Of a stretch of 64,000 nt of DNA, positions 1 through 10,079 are shown piece after piece. The translations under genes were made by a program, and so were the position numbers. This DNA comes from Brachypodius melanocephalos (lineage: Eukaryota > Chordata > Aves > Passeriformes > Pycnonotidae). The notes under the pieces are model-generated. The model saw only the letters and a program-made list of their open reading frames with translations. It had not been told where the DNA came from and made no database searches. The stretch covers positions 14,478,452 to 14,542,451 of the forward strand of contig VZSR01003806.1 in the NCBI GenBank assembly GCA_013398615.1, read 5' to 3'. How positions within the stretch are numbered: the first letter of the stretch is position 1; every line of letters starts with the position of its first letter.

Positions 1-2039
1 AAAAAAAAAAAAAAAGTTTGTTTATCATTTAGATGGTCCCCATATATCTGTTCATTACTTTTTTCTCATTTCAGTATAAGGTTGTCTTTTTCCCAGATAG
101 AATGAGTTTAAAAGCCCCCTATTTTAAAATATTTTCCTATGTATAGCTTTGCCTTTATTGAAACTGCCATATCTCCAGTAGATATTGGAAATATTTTCTT
201 ACTTTTCTTTTTCTAGTGCTGTTACATACTGAATACTGTTATGTTTACCCTTGGTCTTTTCTACTCTAGTCTAATCTGCTTTATTCTGGTGCCTTGTCAT
301 GCCCTGCTGTTGAACTCTGATTATGCAGAATTCAAAAATTAGATCTTCCTAAAGACCTAAGCAAAACTCAGGTCAACTGTTTGGATAATCAACAAGTCTC
401 TGGTTCCTTCTCTTTCAAAGTGTGAAGGAGATTAAGGAGCAGCAATAACAGACCTCTACATCTCCAAAGCATAGATTTCTCTGTTCTTTAAATTTTTATT
501 TTCTGAAAGCAGAGGCTTCTTCTATATTTCAATATGTTAAACACTTTATTTTTATGTTGAATTCAGCCTGTTTGCAAGATGACCTGTTATTATCACATTC
601 AGAATCAGTTCATCTGTCACAGAAAGACAATATAGGCAGAATTTCCTCGGTTTCTATCACCCATATTTTACATCTGAACAGTCTCTATAATTTGAAAATC
701 AATGTTACTATTTTTTTTTCTTTAATCAAAACAGATACTAAAAGAGTTAACCTCTGTAAATATAAGTTCAGTAGACTCAGACAGAAGACCAAGTCATCCT
801 TAGATTTCTTTCAGATGTATTGGTGATTTGCTATCTTGCATTTGGCTTTGTTCTCTATTATTGTCTTCCTTCTAATTCAAATAATTTAACCACTGTTCTC
901 TTCCATATGTCTGCTAAGTGGCCATGGAAGGAGAGTATATAAAATACAAAAACAGACTTTCAGGGTTTTTTTCCTTCTTCTAATACAGTTTTTCAAGCTC
1001 AAATCAATTACAGCTATTCAGCTATTATATAGCAAAATTATGACCAGAAATGCCATATCAGAATCTTCATTTCATAGCACAGAAGCATTAAAAGGCCATA
1101 ACATCAATCTACCAACTGTGACTTTGATTAGAAAGGAATTTTTATGGGAGTTATCCCATGTGGGTCTTGGTGTAGACTGTAATTGACAGTGTTAATCAGG
1201 AGTTCAAGTTCTTGTTTCCCACCTTCTATGTAGAGACATTTTAACTTATAAATTGCTACTTTTTTTTTTTTCTTCATTTTGTACCTCCTTTGTAATGTTT
1301 CTGTTGGGTTTTGGGATGGAGGGGGTTTTTGTTTGGGTTTTTTTGTTGTTGTTGTTTTTGTAGAGTACACTTGATTTTAGTGGAAACATCTGTATCTCTT
1401 GCAAGTAGAATATAGAATGACAATACCTGTCAGCAAGCAAGTTGTCCTCGGGCCATGATATCATACCCAAATGAAGTATTTATGGATCAACTTTGACTAA
1501 CTCCCTGCTTCTGTAGTTACACAGTTAACAGAGAATGCTTTAGCCTCATACATTTGATAGTTTATTCAGAAACACATATTCTCTTTACTGGCTCAAATAT
1601 TATTGATAATGAGATCTTGGTTACCTTGCATCTGTTTGTTATTCAACCACATCAGAGGAACTCAATTACTAATAAGTGTTTATTGCCTGTGAATCTCTCA
1701 GTCTCCTAATTTTACTCTCCACCATTTGAGCAGTGTTTGATCAGGTGATTCTGTCTCTCCACTTCAAACTCAACAAATGGGCAGCAAAATATATGAATAA
1801 ATCATTACTAATTCTGTCATTTCTAAGAATGCCAAAATGAATAATTGCTGTACTTGAAGAAAATAGGATACAAGATGATATTACAATAATAAACTGTAAA
1901 GATACTTTTTGACTTCTCTTATGACGGAGCAAAAATAAAGATATGATAAATTTTGTTAATATAAGTAACTTTCTGCTTTCTTACTGCTGACCATATAAAA
2001 ACCACTCAGCTCACAGCTTTCAGTGTTAACCACACCTGT
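1..2039. other. AT-rich stretch without a recognised gene
   Basis: The window opens inside an A-run (A15 at 1-15), so this tract may continue upstream. Two short low-complexity pieces lie inside: a T-run at about 1258-1271 and a G/T-rich patch at 1318-1361. Short open frames (60-90 codons) have no recognisable domain, and two minus-strand ones near 1128-1470 owe their Lys/Pro/Gln-rich look to the G/T patch. I see no CR1 similarity and no convincing exon. Confidence 0.6.
1318..1361. repeat. G/T-rich low-complexity tract
   Basis: Runs of G and T made of GTTTT and GTT units follow a short GGAGGGGG block. It is one of several strand-asymmetric GT or AC tracts in the window (others near 3842, 6070, 14023, 18387, 25962, 30393 and 55284). 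Confidence 0.7.
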
Positions 2040-2250
2040 TCTTGTCTTGCTCAAGGCTTTAATCAATCTCACCTTGGAAAACCTCCAGGGATGGAGACTG
2101 CACAAAGTCTCTGGGCACTCTGCTCCACGGCTTCCTCCAGCATTGTGTCTCCCTTCTCAATGCCAGCCCAGAAACTGCACTGTATTCCCCCTTTGTCTGA
2201 GGCTGGTGTCATACACCCAGAGAACAAAGGCACCTTGCAGAAGCACTAAT
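2040..2250 (-). mobile_element. CR1 LINE fragment (3' part, antisense)
   Basis: The plus strand reads as the reverse complement of a CR1 3' region: TTGCTCAAGGCTTTAATC, then CACCTTGGAAAACCTCCAGG at about 2070, then a match to the CR1 segment around 'ggagactgcacaa...ctctgggca...ctgctcca'. The right half (about 2150-2250) is more diverged but keeps a 'ccctttgtctgaggctggtgtc'-like block seen in some CR1 subfamilies. It is 5'-truncated and lacks a clean 3' terminal repeat. No open frame of CR1 survives. Family assignment is by recognition, not alignment; the exact subfamily is not resolved. Confidence 0.75.
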
Positions 2251-2454
2251 GAGAATGTGTGGTAGAAGAGCAGTAAATCTGCATTATGTGTTTAGGCTGC
2301 GATCTGACCTTACAGGGGTATAAGAAAAGGCTTATCTGATCCCCAGAGTGCCATGGTCACAGCTGGAAATGAAGGCTTGAAAAATAAACTTTATGATAGC
2401 TGCTAATATTACAAATTGTAGCACTATGGAATAAATCACAGGAGCCATGAAATG

Positions 2455-2660
2455 CAACATACGGTACCCTGTTCTCAGCCAAATGATTTATTCATGAATG
2501 TTCGTAATTCAAATGAATTGGCCATGAATATTCATGGTACTCCTTTGTAACTAGATATTGTAAGGAAATCTAGGCTAATTACAACAGAGGCTCTTTGCTA
2601 GCATTTGCATAGTGGCAGTGGGAACATTTTGGAAGTTGGAATTCCTTACTGGAGTCCCAG
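2455..2660. promoter_or_regulatory. Possible conserved non-coding block with POU and homeodomain-like sites
   Basis: Several transcription-factor-like words crowd into about 200 bp of otherwise unique DNA: a perfect 16-bp palindrome CCATGAATATTCATGG near 2523-2538, a second short palindrome ATTCATGAAT near 2492, a TAATTAC homeodomain-type core near 2576, and a perfect octamer ATTTGCAT near 2603. Clusters like this are typical of conserved enhancers in bird gene deserts, but single matches are common in AT-rich DNA. Cross-species conservation was not tested, so this is a weak inference. Confidence 0.25.
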
Positions 2661-3841
2661 CTGTAACTACTTCATGTGATTGAATGAGTACAGAGGTCAA
2701 CAAAGCAAATGTGTAGTACTGCTTGGATGTAGTCTGCTGGCACCTACCCAGTCTATTAGTAGAATATGCACCATTAAACCATGAATATTACATAACTTAG
2801 TGCTAGTAAAACAGTAGACATTCATGCAGAGCAAGCCTTAAGCACAAGTAAGTCAAGTGGCTTTTGGGCTGTGTTCCAGCAGGCACAAGAGGTCAATTTC
2901 TGCTCACAGTTGCATTAGTGCAAATTCACTGATTTCAATTAAGTTCCATTGGTGTGAATACAAGACAAATTTGGCCCCATCTACAGACTCATAACTCACA
3001 AACTGGCAATTTTCTTTTCCAGTAACAGCCCTGAGAAAAAAAAAATACAATGAATTTTTTATCTATTTCCAGTGATATAGGCTCGGGGTAAAATGTAAAT
3101 CTGGCATTACATTTTTTTCTTATTTTCTCAGAAATATCAGGAGGAAAGGATGCTTTTTTCCCTCTCTATTCATCTCACTTAAAAAAAAATCCTGTATAGA
3201 ATGTCTGCAATCACATATAGTCAGGTGTAGGTTTGACATTAATGACAAAGAAAAAAGAAGCATCAAACAAACACAATAGCTGGATCTTTCTTCATCTAGA
3301 CAATGACAAGAAGGTAAGATCCTGTGGGAGTTCTTGCATTCATATCTGCTAAGCTCACACAAAACAATTCTGGTTTGGTGTCCTGAATATCACAAATCCC
3401 ATCATTTTCTCCAATTGTTTTTATCAAGACCAGATCTTCTGATCAACTGACTTTATTTAAAGAGATACAGATATGATGTGATGAGTCTTACAGTTGATGT
3501 CTAGGCGTCAAACAGTTACATTTCCTCTGGATATCCAGGGTGTAGGCACTTCATTAGACTGGGTCTAATTCAAGGGACAGATTTCTAAACTGTGGAAGGT
3601 CAATTATGAATACAAAGAATTTCCAGATTAAAAAGAAAGCTCAGATGTAGATGTCGGCTCTTACATTATGTAGGTTTAATTGCATTAGGATTTTCCCCAG
3701 CAAAAAAAATTCCCCAGGAAAATCCAAAATTTCCCCCATCAAATAACTAAAATATTCATTTCACTGTTAAAATATGCATCTGAGTTCTGATTTAATTTTT
3801 TTTTCTGGCTTTAGCTTCCTCTCAGAGCTTGCAGAAAGCCT
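2661..3841. other. Unique AT-rich DNA, nothing recognised
   Basis: No CR1 similarity, tandem repeat or plausible exon. One local curiosity is the pair of near-repeated CCCCAG plus A/T words around 3695-3740. Confidence 0.5.
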
Positions 3842-3990
3842 TACCAAAAAAACCAAAAAAACCAAAAAAAACCTCACAAACAACAACAACAACACAAACC
3901 AAACCAAAACAAAAAAAACCCCCAAAAAACAAAACAAAACAAAAACCCCAAAACAAAATAAAACAACCCAAACCAAGACTAAGAAGAAGC
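3842..3990. repeat. A/C-rich low-complexity tract (about 150 bp)
   Basis: The stretch is almost entirely A and C: ACCAAAAAA units, then a short CAA trinucleotide run, then AAAAC pentamers and CCCC blocks, ending near AACCAAGACTAAG. It makes overlapping open frames on both strands (Lys/Thr/Asn/Pro-rich on plus, Phe/Val/Leu-rich on minus). These come from base composition and are not genes. It is the strand complement in composition of the GT tract at 6070-6158. Confidence 0.85.
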
Positions 3991-4653
3991 AATTATTCCT
4001 GCAGGAAATGCTTTTACTGTTTCTCTGTTAATAAATGTCCTTCCTTGGCCATTGCCTCCTGTTATAACTTTGTTCTCTTTGTCCCGTGTGGTTATTATGA
4101 ATTGTGATTATGTAACCTCATAAACTCTTTTGGGATACACTGTAGATATATCCTTTTAAGCTTTTTATTTCATACTCTACTCTATTCCTGCAGTTTTCTT
4201 CTGACCCCCAAAACATTCCACTATTGGCAATAAAACATGAACAGTAGAAATAAATACTTTTTTTTCCCTCAAGTGCTATAACCAAAAGTAAATACTATTT
4301 ATCCCCATAAAATTTTACTTTTAACTATAGTGGTTTCCAAGTGTTTAAATTCATTATATTTTTGTATGTGTGACAGCCTCTGTTCTTATAGCTATTGCTT
4401 TCTAGAGTATTTTCTGTGGGAATGGCCTAAAACCTGTCTGTTTCCCAGGTATATGATGCTACATTTGACTCCCCTCAGAAGAATGTGATTCTGAGTAGCA
4501 TAAAATGTTATTGGTGAGTTATTCTTTATTAGTCTTCCTTTCTTTATGTTGCCTTTATACTTCATCAGATCCAATTTTATATTTTGCTTACAGGTGATTG
4601 ATAGAATATATTAAATACAAGAACTCAGGTAGGCACTCTTTTGGGACACTTGG
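3991..4653. other. Unique AT-rich DNA, nothing recognised
   Basis: T-rich plus strand with no repeat family or exon I can identify, leading directly into the tetranucleotide microsatellite. Confidence 0.5.
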
Positions 4654-4704
4654 TCTATCTATCTATCTATCTATCTATCATCTATCTATCTATCTATCTA
4701 TCTG

Positions 4705-4740
<36 letters not shown>

Positions 4741-4741
4741 A
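4654..4741. repeat. (TCTA)n tetranucleotide microsatellite
   Basis: About 88 bp of TCTA units, interrupted once by a one-base slip (ATCATC near 4680) and once by a TCTG variant unit (near 4702). The right-hand block is the longest pure run. The Tyr/Leu/Ser/Ile-rich open frame over it (4641-4886) is a by-product of the repeat. This length suggests it is polymorphic. Confidence 0.97.
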
Positions 4742-5072
4742 TTATCCTCAGCTGAATAACGTGTTGTTCTCAATTATATTTCTGGGTTACTGGCCAGTTT
4801 TGAGAAATTCATTGTGTACAAATCTGATGTGCACATTGAGACAACAAGAATTAAAGGAGTTTTGCAATTTGAGTGAGGTCAAATAAACTAAGTCCTTTGC
4901 TGATAACAAGATTGTTTTTGTGTATTTATGAGGAAGGAACAATTACAAGAAACAATCAGGTGGAAAAATCCCTGTTCCTCACCTTCTAAAACTTTTGAAG
5001 GGAAATAATTGAAGTAAACTTTCTTTGGTCAGAGCTCACATTTAAACAACACTAAAGACTAAAGACACTGGG

Positions 5073-5121
<49 letters not shown>
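5073..5121. repeat. A49 homopolymer tract
   Basis: Forty-nine consecutive A on the plus strand, followed by AGAGAG-like sequence. There is no CR1 or gene-derived sequence on its left side (5' on plus), so it is not obviously the tail of a retrocopy. On the minus strand it is a T49 tract followed by CCCAG, which mimics a polypyrimidine tract plus splice acceptor. The length may be affected by assembly error. Confidence 0.95.
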
Positions 5122-5124
<3 letters not shown>

Positions 5125-5136
5125 AGAAAAACAAAC

Positions 5137-5391
5137 CTGAGCAGAAGATAAAGAAGTACAATCAACATAAGCACAGCAGGAGAGTCTTTGAGTGCCTTGG
5201 ATATGACAAAGGGTGCTCTTATTCCAAGCTTGTAGAACACAGCAGTTTTGCTCTGTGCTTGATTTATATTGTGCCCCTTCTATGGAATCAATTGCTTGAA
5301 TGCTGGCAAGAACTCCGTGCTGCTCCATTAAATGTAAGACCCACTGTGCTACAGGGTACTGATTAGCATGGACAGGAACAGACAGTAATGC
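5137..5391 (-). other. Candidate coding exon, unrecognised (weak)
   Basis: Minus-strand frame open for 85 codons (255 bp, divisible by three), preceded by TTTTCAG at 5392-5398 and followed by GTTTGT at 5131-5136, so both splice dinucleotides are in place. The frame begins with ALLSVPVHAN and ends with SLSSAQ. It contains six Cys, mostly in the second half, and no domain I recognise. The wider frame runs 5059-5454 (131 codons), but its last part is polyphenylalanine from the T49 tract. A second minus frame (5052-5240) is also open and hydrophobic, which is either chance or a sign of a frameshifted relic. The acceptor has a poor pyrimidine tract, with an A-rich stretch just upstream. No partner exon was found nearby. 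An 85-codon open run by chance is unusual but not rare in 64 kb read in six frames. Confidence 0.2.
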
Positions 5392-5398
5392 CTGAAAA

Positions 5399-6069
5399 TT
5401 CATTGCGGCCAAGTTTTTAAAAACTATCAAGTCATAACTTAACAAGAAGCCCAATTAGTGCTCAAGTATCTTTTCTATTTTCTCTAGCTTGGCATTACTG
5501 TTGTTAAAACAGATTAAAAACTAATGTATAACTCCCAGAGTGTAAAATGATATTACAAAATAGATATTCTAAATGAACTGTTCTCCATCTTGTATATGCA
5601 ACCCAAGACGTAGCAGTACACAATCATATGGATGATAAATGAGGATCAGTTTGAATTTGTGAAATGATTATATATGTACTGCAAATGAATAATGAAATAA
5701 CATTCTTGCACCCACATGCATATGATCTATTTCTGATGAGCTGAAATTACACATTTCAATTATTCTTTTTAATTTTTCTGCTAACAGATTATTCTTCCTT
5801 TTGGTATGTATTTAACTAGCCATAAATGCTTCTTTTATATATCACAGGAAACAAAAAAGGAGGTAAGCCTCTTAATAACTGTGGTCCTTGAAAGGAAATT
5901 TCTGAGTAAAGCTTTGTGTGACATTCAAGGTTAACAGCATTGTACAGGCATTTCAGAGAAGACATGTAAAATATAATATTGTCTCACTTCTATAAAACCA
6001 TACTTTGAGACCATAGTTTTGGTCTTTTTGACTGGGGTTAAACCACGACACCTTATAACAATTGCCTCA
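5399..6069. other. Unique AT-rich DNA, nothing recognised
   Basis: No repeat family or plausible exon; short frames only. Confidence 0.5.
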
Positions 6070-6158
6070 TGTTTTTTGGTTTTGTTTTTGTTTGGTTTGG
6101 TTTGGTTTTGGTTTCGTTTTTGGTTTTGTTTTGTTTTGTTGTTTGTTTGTTTGTTTTT
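6070..6158. repeat. G/T-rich low-complexity tract
   Basis: Built from GGTTTT, GTTTT and GTTTG units with one C, ending in a short (GTTT)n run. It generates the Phe/Val/Leu-rich start of the plus frame 6069-6356 and the Lys/Asn/Gln/Thr-rich minus frames. These are composition artefacts. Confidence 0.85.
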
Positions 6159-8201
6159 AAGGATACCAGGCAGCAACGAATAGAGTGGTTGCACATTTGT
6201 TTTGTCCAGTCTGAAGCTTTTGGGTCTGCTTGTTTCTCAGATAAGAAGTGCAAAATTGTAATAGATTTGTTCTCTATAAAACTATATGAAATTCAGGAAG
6301 TTGCCAGACTGAGGGTAGGACTGGACCTGCTCTTTAAGGAAGCAATGAAGAGTTGAAGATGGTTTCAAAACTTCTGTCCAGAGTTCTCTCGAACTGAAGA
6401 CCTGAGTTTCCAAATGTCAAAACCATCATCAGCTTCCATTCATGCAAAAGGTGCAGTGGAAATTCAATGTCTTACAGATGTTCTTCCTATGAGTTCCTTA
6501 ATGAAAGGCCTCTGCATTTGGCAGGTGCCTCCAGTGACACTCTTAGGATTCTCAAGCACTACAAAGAAGGGGTGCTTGAATGCTCTTAGGAATATCAGTT
6601 TTCTGTAAATATCACTTATGTGACTTCGTGGTCGGAAGAAAAAGAAATAACATTTTAACAAGTTATATTTATTTTACACATGAGGAAAAAAATTTCTAAT
6701 GGTAAAGAAAGTGAAACAAAGAAAGAGATTGTCTCAGACTCTTGTGAAGTTAGTGGAGGTCCTCAAGAAACAGGTGGGCAGTCAAAATGCAGGAATAAAA
6801 GAGGTAACACTGATTCTGACATGGGGGAACAACATATATTAGAGTCTCAGACGCACTCCATAACATCCATAGCATGACAAAGGTCTGAATGTATTTTAGA
6901 CCATCCTAGAGAACGATAATAGTAGGCAATTACAGGCAGTGAGTAAAAATTCACATATTCACTTTCAAGGCAGTTAGTAAAAATTTAAACATTCTGTTCC
7001 AAAAGCTTCAACTAAATGCAACAGAAAGTGGGACAAGATGTGAGTCAGACCCAAGCTGGTCCTTCTGCCTTGGGACTCTGCGCTGGAACACTGATCATTT
7101 CCTCCACAGGGCACACCTCACTGTTAATGAACTGTTCACCCCAAACCAGCAATGCATTATTTATATTAAATAATTACCCTCTCATAAAAGCCATTTCATC
7201 TGGAGAGCAGCACACTGCAGAATGTGTCATAGTGGGTCTATGAGAAATGACTTTTTGGTTAGTGACATCACCACAAAAAAACCTTTTATTTTTAATCAAG
7301 GAGTTACATTATCTTTTCAGGTTTTGCAGTTAAACATTTTGAAGGATTTACATGTCAGATCTTTCCCTCTCTCCCTCATTCCAAGCAACTATTACAGTGT
7401 TTCTCTGCAAAAGGATACGTAGATTTAATATGAAAGCAAGAAAAGAACAACAAATATGATACTGCAGGTAGTCCCACCTTTATTTGTTCTGAGTTGTACC
7501 TTACCAGATGAGTGGATTTACTCTTATTCGTTGTATATTATCATTGTGGGAGACAGAATAGAAACAGAATAATGTGCTGGTTTTGGTGTTAAACTTGACT
7601 TTTCACACTATTCTCCCTGGTTTTTACTTTAGTTTTGATACTGCTAAAAACTATTACTCTACACAGGTAATTCCAAAGCTCCAAACTGAAGCCATTGCAG
7701 GATATTTTATTATATTTTTGCATTTTGCTAATCTTTTTCTCATCTATTTACTGGATATGAATTGTAAGAAGCACTGTGGCACATTTGTGTGCTTCATGAA
7801 AACAGTTTGCATGTGCAGGCAGCATATGGCCAATGTATAAATGGTTATGAATAAATCATGAATCATCACAATTATTAATAACTGATAAAGTCCTGAAAAA
7901 ACCTCTAGCTGAGCAATCCAAAGGAACGAGTGAGTGCAAAATGCCTTGGAGAAATGCGTCTTCATTTAAGAAGTCAATGCTCCCATAGCCTTAAACACTG
8001 GATTTAGCACGAGACTGAGTGGAGCCAGCTATCAAAATGGTTTTAGCAGCAATGACTCTACCAGAGCGTGTTCTTCTGGCATCTAATGATAGAGGAGGTG
8101 GTGAGAGGAAGACAGGGGAATAGATTGCTCAGGGGATTCGTAATGGGAACATCAAGAAAACACTTGCCAATTTCACTGTGCTTTTCATCATATGATCTCA
8201 G
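6159..8201. other. Unique DNA, nothing recognised
   Basis: About 2 kb without a clear repeat or gene. Several frames of 60-95 codons occur on both strands. None shows a domain, a good splice context on both sides, or similarity I can name. Confidence 0.5.
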
Positions 8202-8331
8202 AGTGCTTTTCTCAGAGATTCATTGCTTTTATGGCCAGAAGGGACCATTAGATCATCCAGCCTGTGATCCTGTACAATGCAAAATTTCATCCAGTTATCC
8301 CAATATCTTGAATGCTTTGGAATCTCTATGA
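8202..8331 (-). mobile_element. Ancient CR1-type 3' end (antisense)
   Basis: The plus strand contains TTATGGCCAGAAGGGACCAT, TAGATCATCCAGCCTG, then a match to the 'cctgtacaa..ca..aatttcatccagttat' block. This resembles the reverse complement of an old CR1-related 3' end common in turtles and crocodilians rather than the younger bird CR1 ends (which read 'ggaagggacc.t..agatcatcta'). It is heavily diverged, without a terminal repeat unit. An insertion before the modern bird radiation is an inference from that resemblance. Confidence 0.6.
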
Positions 8332-9574
8332 GCTCCTGTATGTTGAGAAGAACTTGCTTAGAAGGGAAGTCCTAATTTTGTGCATGAATATTGCAATCTG
8401 AAAAGAGCTATAAGATTATATCCACAAATATTTAGGATGCAAATGAGCACCCAGGACATAATCTTGGGCAAAGATGTCTCTGTTTAAGGGCCTGCAGAGA
8501 TGCATCTTTTTTTCCCTCCGACAATTATATCTTCACATACTTTCGAATTTTACACTAATTTACATATACACTGAAAACATCTCACACCTTAAAGAAATGG
8601 GATTTCTCTTCTGCACTTGATAGGGCAAATCATTCTATTTCTCCCTTCTTTTTCTGTATTGTGAGAGCATGGAGAACTTGCTCAGTTAGGAGAAAGATTA
8701 AGTACTGAAGTGACTTTTCTTGTGGCTCACATATCATGGGATAAAAGTATATACAAACTTCTTCCCTCTCTTTCACTCTGACCAGACATTTGCAATCCAT
8801 CACCACAAATCAATGTCTACCTTATTTGATTTTTTTTTCTGTTGCTACATCTCAGTTCACAGAAAATTTTCTGAGGTAATATCACAAACTTCTGTTGATC
8901 AAGAAAAATGCATTTTTGAGGGTTATTTAAATCCCACTTTGAAAAGGTCCCTATAACAGCAAAAAGAGATAGGAAAATGACTGTTCTCTCAGATGGCATA
9001 ATTTGGAAATTCTAGTCCATCTTACTTTTAGATCATTAAATAGTCTGTAATTCATAAAACACATTTTAAATGTAAGATCAGAGCTGTGTCAAGCTAAACT
9101 GCAATAATCATCAACAACTGGCTTATATGTGATATTATCATGGTGAAAATATTTAATATGATTTTTGCATTGCTGGATAGAACAAACGGCAAAGAATTTA
9201 GAAATCATTCGGATATATTTTGGAATAGTATTATGATAGTTCTCTACTTTTTGAAGGATAAATTAATCACATTTTTCCAGGAAACTGAGAATAGTATTTC
9301 TTGATGCCATTGAATTGGCTTGCTTTTATCATCAGCTCAGACACAATGTTGTACACAAAGGATTTTATCCATAATTTGGGTACTTGCATGTCAAAGTCCC
9401 AAGACAAAATTATATGGTATTTGGACTTATTGTCTCCAAAAACTTGTCATTTCACCTATATTTAATATAATCTTCATTCTTTTTATATAAAAAAATAAAC
9501 CCACAGGAGTCTGCAGTTACATGAATAAGGAATGAAAAGCAAAATTGAATAAAATACACCAGAACAGTGATCAG
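8332..9574. other. Unique AT-rich DNA, nothing recognised
   Basis: No recognisable repeat family and no plausible exon. The right end merges into CR1 sequence somewhere between about 9560 and 9610; the boundary is unclear because of divergence. Confidence 0.5.
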
Positions 9575-10079
9575 CAGTTTGAATTTCAACCAGCAGGGTT
9601 TTTAGCACTGAGGTGTCAATACTGAGATAGATACTGTCTAATATAATTATTAATCAGCAGGATGACAGGATGGAATCCATCCTCAGAAATTTTGAGTGTG
9701 ACAATATGTTTGAGTGAAACTGTGGATAGGGGAAAGGCAGAACCTCTGAACAGGTTGGATAATTGACTTTGTAGAAACTTCATTAAGCCCAACATGGACA
9801 ACATGGACAAACAAAGACTCCTTCACCTGGGATGGAATAACCCCATGCAGCAGTGCAGGTGCCCTGGTTGGAAATCAGCTCTGGAAAAGGACCTGGAGTA
9901 GGTCATGATAAACAAGAAGTGTGCAGGGTACCCCTATGATTGACAGCCCCATACTAAACTGTATTAGATTAGAAGATTGAAGGAAGTGATAATTCTTTGG
10001 TGTCTGCCATCTGTGAGTTTACTTTGGAAGCCACCACAACTCATTTTGTCCTCCCTCCTACAGCAAAAACACTTCAAGA
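9575..10079 (+). mobile_element. CR1 LINE fragment spanning the reverse transcriptase core (sense, 3' truncated)
   Basis: The plus strand keeps the CR1 RT region. Around 9611-9700 one frame reads GVSIL-like, then SNIIIN, then DDRMESILRNF, matching the conserved 'VPQGS-LGP-LFNIFINDLDDGIECILSKFADDT' block with one stop at 9626. Downstream nucleotides follow CR1 order: an 'aacttcattaagcccaacatgg' block near 9777, 'cacctgggatggaataacccc' near 9825 and a 'ggaaaaggacctgga' block near 9883. Similarity weakens after about 9930. It stops where a second CR1 copy restarts at an earlier point of the element, so the two are separate insertions or a rearranged pair. Many stops; no function remains. Confidence 0.8.

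Noticed and set aside
2023..2265. 80-codon plus frame as a gene
   Set aside because: It lies across the antisense CR1 fragment at 2040-2250 and reflects that repeat.
5059..5454. 131-codon minus frame as a full gene
   Set aside because: Its last 20 or so residues are phenylalanine from the T49 tract, and it has no start or promoter context. Only the splice-bounded 255-bp part is kept, as a weak candidate.
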